From Trichobilharzia szidati (lineage: Eukaryota > Platyhelminthes > Trematoda > Strigeidida > Schistosomatidae), in NCBI GenBank assembly GCA_944472155.2, contig OX235271.1:28900977-28964976 (forward strand): a DNA stretch of 64,000 bases, in the 5' to 3' direction. Positions 22,066-31,844 of the stretch are shown here, one piece after another; within the stretch, counting starts at the first letter, position 1; every line of letters starts with the position of its first letter. A model generated the notes under the pieces. The model was given only the letters and a program-made list of their open reading frames with translations. It ran no database searches and was not told the origin of the DNA. Both the position numbers and the translations under genes were made by a program.

Positions 22066-22440
22066 TGTCCCTATTCAAGTAGGCAGTTACCTGGGATTCT
22101 AGTGGGAATTCATGACCAGTAGGGTACAAAATGTCTGGCATGAGGACAAATACTCGCCGAAGAAATTGGCTAGTGCTCGCGCTACGTCTTGAATTGGTAG
22201 AAGTTGGAATTTATGGGCCATGGGGTCGGTCCCCAGTGGCTTAATGGTCTACGAGCTTACCTCGTAACCAGACGGTCCTGAGTTCCAACTCTGGCGGTGG
22301 GTAAGTACTGCTGAAAAGTTCCAAGTTGGGGTGAAACGGCCGTCCAGTACTCCCAGATTTTCCGATGCTTCTCTAATCGATGTCATCTCATGATGAAATC
22401 CTGTGACAAATCAGTCAAGTTCCTACAAACTAATAAGTGA
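22066..22440 (+). mobile_element. SINE-H, complete copy
   Basis: 5' body (CAGTTACCTGGGATTCTAGT), tRNA-like head with A-box TGGCTTAATGG and B-box-like GAGTTCCAACTC, then the ribozyme-like segment, then the 3' body ending CAAACTAATAAGTG. It keeps C3 of the hammerhead core (CTGAAAA), where most other copies have A. Confidence 0.75.
22304..22349 (+). ncRNA. Hammerhead-like core in SINE-H
   Basis: Stem I GTACTG (22304-22309) is perfectly complementary to CAGTAC (22344-22349). Between them: CTGAAAA (core CUGANGA with G8 changed to A), a weak stem II (GTTCC / GGGGT), GAAA, a loopless palindromic stem III (ACGGCCGT) and the cleavage triplet GTC directly before CAGTAC. The layout equals that of Sm-alpha hammerheads, which also have a minimal stem III. 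This copy should be inactive because of G8. Confidence 0.45.
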
Positions 22441-22545
22441 ATATGTCGTCTTATTTTGAGACGACTTCACTAGGGATAGAACCCGGGATCATCAGGTTAA
22501 CAGACGAAGCTCGTTGACCACTCAGCCATTGAAACCAGTTGAAAT
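22441..22545 (-). mobile_element. SINE-H head fragment
   Basis: GGATAGAACCCGGGATC (B-box complement) followed by GACCACTCAGCCATTG (A-box complement) shows an old minus-strand head. Confidence 0.45.
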
Positions 22546-22770
22546 CCCCCACAAAAACCATAATCTAAATATCGATCTCCGACTGTTTGATGGCTACTGG
22601 ATGGATTTCCCGAAGCTGTACTGAGAAGTCGTGACCAGAAGTGAGGGCCACTACATCAGAGTGAAATGAATGCTCACCGAAGGCATTGGTTGAGGGTAAG
22701 GCCTCGCTACGAATCGATGAGTATTGAATTCTGGTCCAAGTGGCTGGAGTTTTTATGAGTTTGGTCACGC

Positions 22771-22928
22771 GTAACTTACCTGGCGCCGGGTTCAGGGTAA
22801 TAAAGAATGCTCTGATCCCGGGTGGAGGCTCACCATTGCACCTCGGTGGGTTGAAAATCGCGACGGACCCTAATTGGGTGCACTCGGGCGTGTAGTTTTT
22901 ATCAGTGGGGAGGCCTCATGGTCCTCCC
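22771..22928 (+). ncRNA. U1 snRNA pseudogene
   Basis: It starts with the 5' splice-site-pairing sequence ACTTACCTGG. Stem-loop I follows in altered form. The strongly conserved stem-loop II comes next: GGAGGCTCACCATTGCAC then CTCGGTGGG (compare GAGGCTTATCCATTGCACTC in vertebrate U1). Then a stem-loop III (GACCCTAATTGGGT), an Sm-site-like run AGTTTTTATC, and a terminal hairpin GGGGAGGCC...GGTCCTCCC. Length 158 nt is close to U1 (about 164). The U1-70K loop in stem-loop I and the Sm site deviate, and it sits inside a SINE, so it is a retropseudogene rather than a working gene. Confidence 0.75.
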
Positions 22929-22940
22929 TTTAAAATTTTA

Positions 22941-23126
22941 GTGCGTCGGTGGCAAAGTGGTTAGGACTGTCGCCGACCATGCACATGGCCCGGGGTTCGA
23001 CCTCCTGCCGGCGCAAACCCGATATCTATGGTCGGCCTGCAAAATTTGGGCTACGGATATCCATGCTGAAAATTCCATACCTGTACCTAAAAATACGGTG
23101 TGGCATCAAGCTGTAATCAAAGAAAA
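22941..23126 (+). mobile_element. SINE-T fused downstream of U1
   Basis: GTGCGTCGGTGGCAAAGTGG head, B-box GGGGTTCGACCTC, body GATATCTATGGTCGGCCTG, A-rich end ATCAAAGAAAA. The layout is the same as 13534-13728. Only 12 bases separate it from the U1 terminal hairpin. Confidence 0.8.
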
Positions 23127-23294
23127 GATCCTGGGTTCAGTCCACGACAGTGAGGTCGTGGATTGTGGACTACCGGAATGGTCCAAATTAGAGGGAAATA
23201 GTTGTCTAACTATTTTCCCTAACTTCTCAATGATCTCTCCAAATGATATTGATTTGTGACATAAAACCTACATTGGAGTTAATCCACAATATAA

Positions 23295-24160
23295 CTCATA
23301 TTACACAGGAATTTATCAACAGCGACACAAAAACGTCAGATAATTATACAGCTACTTAAAATAATCCCCTTGTTGTCATTAGAAGTTTATAACGAAGATC
23401 TTAAAACATGGTCACGGTTGACAGAGTGACGGAATTCGATCAAGTATTCTAGAATAGAGCTTCGGAATTCCATCTTTTCTCCTTCGTAAAACAATGCTAG
23501 AATATATTTTCGAATAAGAATGGATAGCAGGTGAACTAATGGATGCACATGGAGACGTCTAGACAAAGGAGCTTATCTTCAACAGAGACGGAGAACAACT
23601 TAAACCTGCTGAATGTCAGCTGGAGTTTCGCAGATGAAACGTCTCAGTGACTGATTTAGGGAAACGGCTTTTGAGCATATCTGAAGCATCATCACCTCTG
23701 AATTTCAAAAATTTATGAATATTTTGTTTTTCTTTGCAACTGAGTCAATGACCTCTCTCCTGTTTATTCCATGTGATATGATGGTTAAAATATGCAAAGC
23801 TTCGAAGGTTAGACCTTCTTTATAAGCATAAAAGCCTTTTCCTAGTATTTTGACATTCATACACTTTTCCCCCTTTATGAATCTGAATAATAATGTGGTA
23901 CCATGATTTATTTCGTTGGCTTCTCATCAGCTGATTACAGGCTGAACAAATTATTAACTTTACGTATTTTGACATTGTCAAAGTGAAATTTATGTTGGCT
24001 TTCAGTAGCATACATCGCTATAACTAAAATTGTTTTTTTCAGACTCCTTAATCCTACTTCACTTCTAGTTGAACGTTTCATTCACAGCCTATGTTCATTC
24101 ACTTTGACCTTCATTTGTCTACGGCTTTCCCCTCTATACAAGCCTCACCTTCTGAACATT
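23295..24160. other. Unassigned spacer
   Basis: No coding frame, RNA or element block recognised. Confidence 0.4.
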
Positions 24161-24164
24161 TTAT

Positions 24165-24505
24165 TCTATAGATACAGTAGTTTTGTGATTGGACACTAGT
24201 AACCAGTGTGATATGTCTAGTCCTGTCTTTGGTGCAGACTGAATTCTATTAGTCAGGTATTTGCAATGTGGCCACCATTCTAGGTAGCTCGCCATCACGG
24301 TGCACATTGATTTGATGATATTAGATAGTTGGAGGCAATCGGTAGGAAGCCCCAACTGACCTAGGTTTCGTGCTAGTTGGCACTCATTGGCAAGGCGTAT
24401 CTGCAACCTTGAAGGAACTCATGTCCCTCCCATCTGAGATTCGAACCCGCGTCACCCAGTGCTGCAGTCAGAGACGTTACTACTGAGCTATTCGGGTTCG
24501 TGTGT
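24165..24505 (-). mobile_element. SINE-G, near-complete copy
   Basis: On the minus strand: head with A-box TAGCTCAGTAG near 24490, B-box GGGTTCGAATCTC near 24440, then GGTTGCAGATACGCC, CTAGCACGAAACCTAGG and CCTCCAACTATCTAA, then GAATTCAGTCTGCACC and the 3' end ACTGGTTACTAGTGTCC. It is the reference copy for this family here. Confidence 0.75.
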
Positions 24506-24507
24506 GA

Positions 24508-24660
24508 CGTTTCGATTCCTTTCTTTGGTGCAGACTGGGTTCGAATCTCTGAGTTCCTTCAAGGTTGCAGACACGCCTTACTGATGAGTGCCAACTAGCA
24601 CGAAACCTAGGTCCAAGGCTTCCTGCCGATTGCCTCCAACTATCTAAAAGTAGTTTTGTT
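24508..24660 (+). mobile_element. SINE-G fragment, opposite orientation
   Basis: Body sequence GGTTGCAGACACGCC, ACTAGCACGAAACCTAGG and CCTCCAACTATCTAA on the plus strand, directly abutting the minus copy head to head. Confidence 0.65.
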
Positions 24661-24664
24661 TCAT

Positions 24665-25260
24665 TTTAAGAAAAATATATCTTATATACTAACTGAAACT
24701 TTCTCTAAAGAATTAGAAGGCTTGAAATAGACTTTAACACTATATGAAGCAAGTACACCTTGAAGTTGTTCAGCCATGTCCTATCGGTATAGAAGGGCTA
24801 TCGTCAACACCCAAGATTTCTCAGTCTTCTTTATCATCCTACCATTTCTAAAGAAAATGTTATGTAGAAGTTCTTTCGGATAACCATTTCCAGTCAGAAT
24901 TCATCTTATATTGCAGATCTAATTCTCTGTATTATTGTTATCGGTTATAATGTTTCTACCTCTGTTTGATAAGATTTAAAGCTACTGAAACTTTCATGCT
25001 TATTGGCTGATCCGATAGGAAATTCAAATAGTCGTTTGAATGTGTCGGTATCCCGGATATCGTGAACTTTAGTTTTCCCATCAGTTTTTCTTTTGATAAG
25101 ACAATCCCCAATGGGATTATATTCTAAATAATTTTAAAATGATTCAGTCAAACTCGGCGTTCATATTATCCCATGGAATTCGTAACATCTACAGTCTGTT
25201 TATTTATAAGTTCAAACTTTCTACAAATACAAATTTAAATTAATGTTAATTACAGACAAA
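24665..25260. other. Unassigned; weak minus-strand coding look
   Basis: Minus-strand translation around 25090-24960 gives KRKTDGKTKVHDIRDTDTF, which is not low complexity. It is short and unassigned. It may be unrecognised retroelement coding. Confidence 0.25.
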
Positions 25261-25268
25261 TTGACGCT

Positions 25269-26190
25269 AATAATAATAACAATTTGCTTTATTCCAAAAC
25301 AGTACTTGTGATACAGAATGGAATTCTCAGCATTTTTACTATAGTATTGCATCCAGTTAGTACATTATCAATAAATAGAATTCTACATAGATTAAGGAAA
25401 TCTCAGTTCATTATGACAACAACACATTGGCATGTCGGTAGCAAAAGTAAAGCTGAACAGTGTTTGAAGGTGTTAGAAAAGTAGGAGCTGTCATATTTAC
25501 TGAAGTAAGCGGAAGAAAGAAACAAAGCAGAACATAACGGAAAAAAGAGAAAAAGAGAGAGAGTAAAGGAAAAGAAAGAAAGAAAATGTTGTATCTAAAA
25601 ATGATATGAGTTGGAAAGACGAGGTCCAGTTGTACTACTGACTATATAATGAATTATAGGTGTCACGTCTAATGCTTTCTTTATAGCACAGAACACGAGC
25701 TAAATAGGGTATGGTTGAGTTTTTGTACTTGCTGGTGCGAGCATATAGTTTTCTATATAGGCTTCTGGTTTTGCCAGATGAGATGCAAGGGGAGAGTTGT
25801 GATTGAAGAGGGTGGTGTGAGTTAGATAAAATGGATTTGGCCCATTTTTCACATGAGTCCATGTGCCTGTCAACCAGAATATTAACAAGCTGGTTAAGTG
25901 GCACGTTGCTTACCCTACTGACAACCTTTAACATCCTGCGTAATATGTTATAGTCTTTCTTCAGTAGCCCGGGAAAAACTAAGGGGGAACAATAGAGAAT
26001 AACAGGCAGAATGCGAGAGTTAACGAATTGTAGGAGTAAGGGTTGGGTGATACCAGAATGTTTTAACTTCTTGATGTAGAAGGTAAGACGGAGTATTTTC
26101 TTAGAAGTCGCCAAGATATGAGACGACCAAGAGAGATCAGCAGATAGAATGACGCCTAGGTATTTAATCTCCGACTTGGTTCTCCACTAT
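25269..26190 (-). mobile_element. CR1-A 3' copy, well preserved
   Basis: (AATAAT) tract, then the 3' UTR starting TTTGCTTTATTCCAAAACAG. Minus-strand coding 26114-25635 is open for 159 codons: KKILRLTFYIKKLKHSGI, VILYCSPLVFPGLLKKDYNI, LKVVSRVSNVPLNQLVNILV, and IPYLARVLCYKESIRRDTYN. This is the C-terminal domain after the RT thumb. It is 5'-truncated at about 26190, abutting PLE debris. Confidence 0.85.
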
Positions 26191-26500
26191 GCCTAATTTT
26201 GGCAGATTTCTGTATTGCTAAGCTTGAAAATGGTCCATTGAAACAATTACTAGATGAACTGGATTCTTATCTTTGTTTTGTTGAGGGAGATGAGGAAGCC
26301 GACAGGAACGAAATGTTCAGAAAACTTTAATCTTTCATATTTACCGCTAATCTTCACTTGTGAAGAAGAAGAAGAACATGATGGTAGATTACACTCCTAC
26401 GATCTTCATTGGAGCAGAAGAGAGGATGACTCACACAAAACACTTGTCTATAGAAAAACTACATCTGGAGGACAATATAAACATTTCTTCATTTTCGTAT
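26190..26500 (+). pseudogene. PLE reverse transcriptase fragment
   Basis: Mixed-frame translation gives the GPILADFFIAKLENGPLKQ equivalent, LDELDSY, then a degraded motif C region, EEEEEHDGRLHSYD, and the YRKTTSGGQYKHFFIF end (RKPTSTGQYTHF in PLE-2). Frames change at least three times. It is 5'-truncated against CR1-A. Confidence 0.6.
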
Positions 26501-26807
26501 CAATCTGATACAAAATCATTTTTCTGGTCAGATGCCTCACGAATAGAGCAAGAAGGATCTGTACCGATGACTAACTCGAAAATGAATTGCGATACGTTCA
26601 AAATACGCTGGTCTGAATAGGTTATCCTAGTATACTTGTAAAGAGACATGTTTATATTGTGTATAACAAAGAGAAACCGACCACGGATAGAAAAAAAACA
26701 ATTATTCCTAAACTATTCGTGTTCGCTGCATGCGTGTATAGTCATGTGTAGTTGCATAATAATGAGTGATGAACAAGGATTAATAAATGGATAGATAGAT
26801 AATGGCA

Positions 26808-27370
26808 TTTGTTAGATTTCTTTCACGAATCACCATAACTTGAAAAACATAGAGTTACATGATTGTACTGGATAGCTGCTTCATCCTACTCTAAGACTCT
26901 TCTACAGTGCACACCCACGACCCCACCGCCAAGGATCGAACCTGTGATCTTCTGGTTATGAGACCAAGCCTGTTAACCATTCAGGCAGTTGGGTCGGAAT
27001 TCAGTGTGACCCTTGAATTCTAATTTGGTCAATTTGTGATAAAGCACTATCTTCACCAGTGCCCTCGATGAGTATCCCCTTCACCTTGACATGCTGGAAA
27101 CCCACTGGTCACGACTTCCTACTGCAGCTAGTGATTTATGCTCAGATTATACGATTTATGAGGATTTTGGATTAGTTTTAATTGTTAGATTTTCTTCCCT
27201 GGTGGGATCATGAGTGTGCACCGATGAGAAGTCGCAAACTGGGACGAAACAGCTGTCTGATAGTGCCCCTTGTTCTTCAATGACCTCTCTAAATGTGATA
27301 TTGATTAGTGAAAGAATCTAACAAGTGAAGTTAAATTAATCCAAATCTCTACAAATCTTATCATATGAAG
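26808..27370. mobile_element. SINE-H head-to-head pair, diverged
   Basis: 26808-27130 is a minus copy with tRNA-like head (GATCGAACCTGTGATC complement) and 5' body ending near AGTGATTTATGC. 27165-27370 is a plus copy with GAAGTCGCAAACTGGGACG and AAACAGCTGTC of the ribozyme-like region and the 3' body. Confidence 0.55.
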
Positions 27371-27459
27371 ATAGATAACAACCAAAGATCTATTTATTCT
27401 CTTATTTTAACTGATTAAAAATGCCCATAAAAATGCATAAAAAAAATTTGCATAGAAAA

Positions 27460-28235
27460 AGCACTTGGACAGGACAATACACAGTACACACTTTCACAGC
27501 TTCGTTCCTATCAATTACAAAAGAAATTTAGTGAAGACCCTCAGCCACAGAGTTAGTTAGAGCTATATGCTCAGAGGAAGTAATTAAAGGTGAATTAAAC
27601 ATTGTATATGATACTTTGATCGAAAATGGTTATCCTGACAAATTTATCAGGAAACGCATGACAAAGAAAGCGGAAAAGGACTACTCACTGTCTGTAAACA
27701 AGAAGCCTTTATGTTTACGACTACAATTCATGGGCGATATACCAAGCGAAATAATTACGAAGAAATTAAGAAAATCAGTTCAAAGAACTTTTAATGCTGG
27801 TGAAATACACGTATTGTTCTCTACACGACCGATGGTGCTACCTCGACTGAAAGATGAAGTACCTAGACTGGTCACTTCAAATTGTATTTATCAATTCAAC
27901 TGCGCTTCTGGAGCAAGTTGCTCTAGGAACTTGATTTTTCGTGCTCGAGAACATATCCCACTATGGCTAAGTAAAGGTGTAGTTAAAACTATTAACAGCT
28001 TGATATTAGACCATCTGGTGCAAACCGGTCACAAAGCCAGCCGGCGTAGAAGAATCCTTCTCTATAATCTACCGGGTGCCTAACAAATTACCAAAATCTT
28101 TGAAGCACCACATGCTCCAAACAGCAAAGGCTATTGCAATTCGCCTCAAACAACCAGTGGTCTGTGTTCAGAAGAAACAAGTCCAGCCCCTACTCCTGCC
28201 CTGGCCCTCAGTAGAAAATATAAACTCATGAATTT
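27460..28235 (+). mobile_element. PLE-2-type copy: RT end plus GIY-YIG
   Basis: It begins in the RT tail (WTGQY, HRV, ICSEEVIKGELNIVYDTLI). Then 27616-28083 is open for 155 codons: ENGYPDKFIRKRM, RLQFMGDIPSEIITKKLRKS, VQRTFNAGEIHVLFSTRPM, TSNCIYQFNC (GIY), and KGVVKTINSLILDHLVQTGH. In the YIG position it reads GASCSRNLIFRAREH, a deletion-scarred version. After a frameshift come the PLE-2 C-terminal RLKQPVVCVQKKQVQPLLLP equivalents. 3' sequence continues to 28434. Confidence 0.75.
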
Positions 28236-28392
28236 GTACCATTACCTTTCCTAATTCTTCTGACATTCAGTTTATTTTTTGTTGATGCTGTTCAGCTGTA
28301 ATCTATCAATATTATTGATTTGATGTTATTTAAACATTAATGTCGTTCATAAGACTAATTCATTCATTCATTATAATGTATATATAATTGTA

Positions 28393-28433
28393 GAACCTGA
28401 TGATGAATTTATCGAAAAGAGTACTCTTTGTTC
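28393..28433 (+). ncRNA. Hammerhead-ribozyme-like motif in PLE-2 3' region, best copy
   Basis: GAAC (28393-28396) pairs with GTTC (28430-28433) as stem I. Immediately after GAAC is CTGATGA, an exact CUGANGA core. A short TGAATTTATC segment, GAAA, and a 12-nt palindrome AAGAGTACTCTT follow as loopless stem III, with a T at the cleavage position (UUU) directly before GTTC. Stem II is very weak. Comparison with 17706-17751 and 39884-39928 shows compensatory changes in stem I and stem III. Presence in PLE 3' regions fits published hammerheads in Penelope elements. Confidence 0.5.
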
Positions 28434-28529
28434 CGTGTCCATTCTCTTATTTTACTTTATTACCAGTCAAATAAACTCTTATCCATTGTGTTTCACTTAA
28501 TTCAGTTCATTTCATTTCAATTCGTCAAT

Positions 28530-29268
28530 TCTCGCATTCTGCCTGTTATTCTCTATTGTTCCCCCTTAGTTTTTCCCGGGCTACTGAAGAAAGACTATAA
28601 CATATTACGCAGGATGTTAAAGGTTGTCAGTAGGGTAAGCAACGTGCCACTTAACCAGCTTGTTAATATTCTGGTTGACAGGCACATGGACTCATGTGAA
28701 AAATGGGCCAAATCCATTTTATCTAACTCATACCACCCTCTTCAATCACAACTCTCCCCTTGCATCTCATCTGGCAAAACCAGAAGCCTATATAGAAAAC
28801 TATATGCTCGCACCAGCAAGTACAAAAACTCAACCATACCCTATTTAGCTCGTGTTCTGTGCTATAAAGAAAGCATTAGACGTGACACCTATAATTCACA
28901 AAATCGTCAGTAGTACAACTGGACCTCGCCTTTCCGACTCATATCATTTATAGGTACAACATTTTCTTCCTTTCTTTTCCTATTCTCTCTCTCTTTTCCG
29001 CTATGTTCTGCTTTGTTTCTTTCTTCCGCTTACGCCAGTAAATATGACAGCACCTACTTTTCTAACACCTTCAAACACTGTTCAGCTTTACTTTTGCTAC
29101 CGACATGCTAATATGTTGTCGTCATAATGAACTGAGATTTCCTTAATCTATTTAGAGTTCTATATATTGGTAATGTACTAACTGGATGTAATACTGTAAT
29201 AAAAATGCTGAGAATTCCATTCTGTATCACAAGTACTGTTTTGGAATAAAGCAAATTATTATTATTAT
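28530..29268 (+). mobile_element. CR1-A 3' copy, inverted partner of 25.3-26.2 kb
   Basis: Plus strand. Coding 28519-28913 (FVNSRILPVILYCSPLVFP, LKVVSRVSNVPLNQLVNILV, ARTSKYKNSTIPYLARVLCY) is nearly identical to the minus copy at 25269-26190, followed by the same 3' UTR and an (ATT)n tail at 29254-29270. It is 5'-truncated at about 28530 (TTCGTCAATTCTCGC). Confidence 0.85.
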
Positions 29269-29279
29269 TATTTCTGTTT

Positions 29280-30255
29280 CATTATATCTTGTTTATTTGT
29301 ATTCTGGTTGGTTGTTGCTACAGCTGCTACTTTTTTCTGTTTTCAACTGATTCCTCGTTCTATAATAACTAAACAACATTCATTCTTAAACATGATTCTT
29401 CCTTCTTTTAGCATATCATTATTGTATTGAGTTAAGTTGAGTCGATCAATCAATAAGTCCAAGAGAATAATACTTCAAGCTGATTAGTTAAACTACTATT
29501 ACTACTACAACTACTACTTATGATTGTGTTTCACGTCGTTTCTTTGCTCTATTCTGACGCAGTAGAATAATATTTCATCAGACATTATGTGTGTATGTGT
29601 GAGATTTCTGCATTCCTCAAAATCTGTCTTCTGTACACACGCACACATACACACACAATGATGAGATTTCGGGAAATCCTTTTTTACTGAATACGTCTTT
29701 CCTGCTCCGTCTCATTCACTCTCTCTCTCTCTCCTTCTCTTTCACCATGTCTATCTCCTCGCTTGCTTGCTTGCTCGCTCTCCTTCTGACGTACCCAAGG
29801 TGGAAGAAAAATCATGTGAGAGAAAAATATTAAACTAAATTATATAATAGTGGAGGGAGATAGATATGCAGACAGACAGACAGACTAACCAGCCACATTC
29901 ACAAACACATCTGACATACAGCGATGAGAACAACGGAAAAGGAATGAAAGATACTCAGTGTAAGAACCCAAATATGCATGAAACTATATACACTACTGGT
30001 TGACTGGGATGAGTAGTGGCTGCATACTACTCGTATCAACCAGGAGTGTTTGCTGGTCAAATCGAGGTGATTTAAACACCCCCAGATAGCCATTTCTCTC
30101 TTTTGGCGCCGAGCACATCAGCCGTGCACCCTGTGTGACTCACCTTAGAGAGCCAAATCAATCCAAACCACCTGATTTCTAGCTACTTGGTCGAACTGGT
30201 CATATTGTAAATCAGATTCACAGTTTGCAATTTGCAAGGTGGACTGGTGAAATTT
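29280..30255. other. Unassigned region with microsatellites
   Basis: Contains (TC)n near 29720-29736, CTTG/CTCG repeats near 29760-29780 and (GACA)n near 29872-29887. No gene or element was recognised in the remainder. Confidence 0.45.
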
Positions 30256-30261
30256 CGCTTT

Positions 30262-30608
30262 AAGTATTGGTTTTGAAGGGATTTTTGTCTGATTGGTTAG
30301 AGGATTTCATCACGAGGTGACATCAATTAGAGAAGTATTGGAAAGCCCCCAAGGAGTACAGGAGTACAGCTGTTTCGTCCTATTTTGGGACTCTTAATCA
30401 GTACGCACCCACCCAGTGGCTTAATGGTCTACGAGCTAGCTCGCCTTGTAACCAGAAGGTCCTGGGTTCGAACCCCAGTCGGTGCACACTTCTGAAAAGT
30501 CCCAAACTAGGACGAGACAGTTGTTCAGCACTCCTTGTAGGTTTCCCAACGGTTCTCTAACTGATGTCCCCTCATGATGAAATCCTCCAAACAATCGAAT
30601 TTCTGTTT
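30262..30608. mobile_element. SINE-H head-to-head pair
   Basis: 30262-30402 is a minus copy (GTACTGATTAAGAGTCCC core side, CAGCTGT). 30404-30608 is a plus copy with a clear tRNA-like head: A-box TGGCTTAATGG and B-box GGGTTCGAACCCC, then CTGAAAAGTCCCAAACTAGG, a mutated GAGA in place of GAAA, and the 3' body. The join lies right at the head-ribozyme boundary. Confidence 0.7.
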
Positions 30609-30621
30609 AGTTTCCTTTGGA

Positions 30622-31390
30622 AAACAGAGGTGATACAGATTCCTGGGCAACACCACCAACAGCAACAACCGCAACAACAGACAACAATCAGCATAAATGG
30701 AAGGAACCTAAAAGAAACAACCTCCTTTAGCCACCTACCTACCTGGGAAGCATCGTTTCAACTACAGGAGAACAGAACTGACGAGGATATCGAAGCAAGA
30801 GTCGGAAAAGCAAGACAAGCTTTCACTACTCTCAAGCCTGTGTGGAGGTCAACAGCACTCAACATCAAAAATAACATCCGGATTTTCAACTCCAATGTCA
30901 AGTCAGTGCTACTCACTGTACGGATCAGAGACTTGGCCAGTGCGTCATAAAGAGCACACCAAACAAACTACAGACCTTCACTAACAGTTGTCTTCGCTCA
31001 ATATCACTCAAGATCAGATGGCCAGCCGGCCAGAAAAGATCAGAAACAGGGTGGGATCTCTGGCAATGAGCGAACCAACCAACACAGCAGGAACCGATTG
31101 TGAAAGAAATAGGCAGGAAGAAATGGAGATGGATTGGATGGCCATACTCTGAGGAAACAAATCATCAAGTGACATGAATAGACAAGCCATTGCTCGAGTG
31201 GAACCCGAAAGGGAAGCGGCGAGTTGGTCGTCAGTGCTAAGGTGGTGTGACTTGGAGGAGGTGATGTGAAGAGGAGATGAAAACGTGTGGGGAGACTTGG
31301 AGCCAGGTGAAGACTCTAGCAGAGAACCGGACGCAATGGAGACGCACGGCTGAAGCCCTATGTTCCTCTAGGAATTAAAGGATACAATAA
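30622..31390 (+). mobile_element. RTE-B-prime LINE 3' copy
   Basis: TEVIQIPGQHHQ, SINGRNLKETTSFSHL, RVGKARQAFTTLKPVWRSTA, NIRIFNSNVKSVLLTVRIRD, then WRWIGWPYSEE-, GKRRVGRQC- and WRRTAEALCSSRN-like segments in shifting frames. The tail is a short AATAATAAT run at about 31386. Compared with RTE-B it has KARQAFTTLK in place of KARNTFINLK. Confidence 0.75.
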
Positions 31391-31394
31391 TAAT

Positions 31395-31840
31395 CATAAT
31401 TCCTTTGGAAAGTAGGTTATTTCGATCATAATATGTAGTCTGCCCGATACCATCAATGGTGATCAAGTAAACAATCGAATCTGCACAAAAGTCAAACATA
31501 AAAGGAATTCTCTGAAATAGAGTGTCTGTCACCTGAAAGCTGTTTGTTATTCTTATTCATAGGGATTTAAAAATCTTTTTTTGTTAAAGGTTGTCCACAT
31601 CATTCACATTTCTGTCTTAAATTTTCAAAATCAATTGTAATAACCCACTTTTATCAACAGCCACCTTCACCTGGCTTGATATTGAAGATTAAGTTAGCGA
31701 CAGGGTACTCTGGCAATATACAAACCAAGAATTTATCACCGAATAAATATACAGAATGAAATATAGATGAATTTTAAATACGCTAATTAAACCATTGAGT
31801 GATAGCATACACCAAGAAGGCTTTTGATTGGAACATGAAT
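31395..31840. other. Unassigned spacer
   Basis: No recognisable element. Confidence 0.4.
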
Positions 31841-31844
31841 AAGG

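Larger units (their letters stand above)
22575..23290 (+). mobile_element. SINE-H copy split by a U1-SINE-T insertion
   Basis: 22575-22770 is the 5' body and the beginning of the tRNA-like head (GTCCAAGTGGCTGG...GTCACGCGTAAC). The head resumes at 23127 with GATCCTGGGTTCAGTCC (B-box) and runs to the SINE-H 3' body at about 23290. Everything between is U1 snRNA plus SINE-T, so the composite inserted into this SINE. Confidence 0.6.

Noticed and set aside
22771..22928. A working U1 snRNA gene
   Set aside because: Stem-loop I lacks the conserved U1-70K loop, the Sm site is altered, and it sits inside a SINE without a recognisable snRNA promoter.
23820..24011. Minus-strand open frame with several cysteines as a small secreted protein
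   Set aside because: No signal peptide, no ATG-supported context, and AT-rich low-information sequence on both sides.
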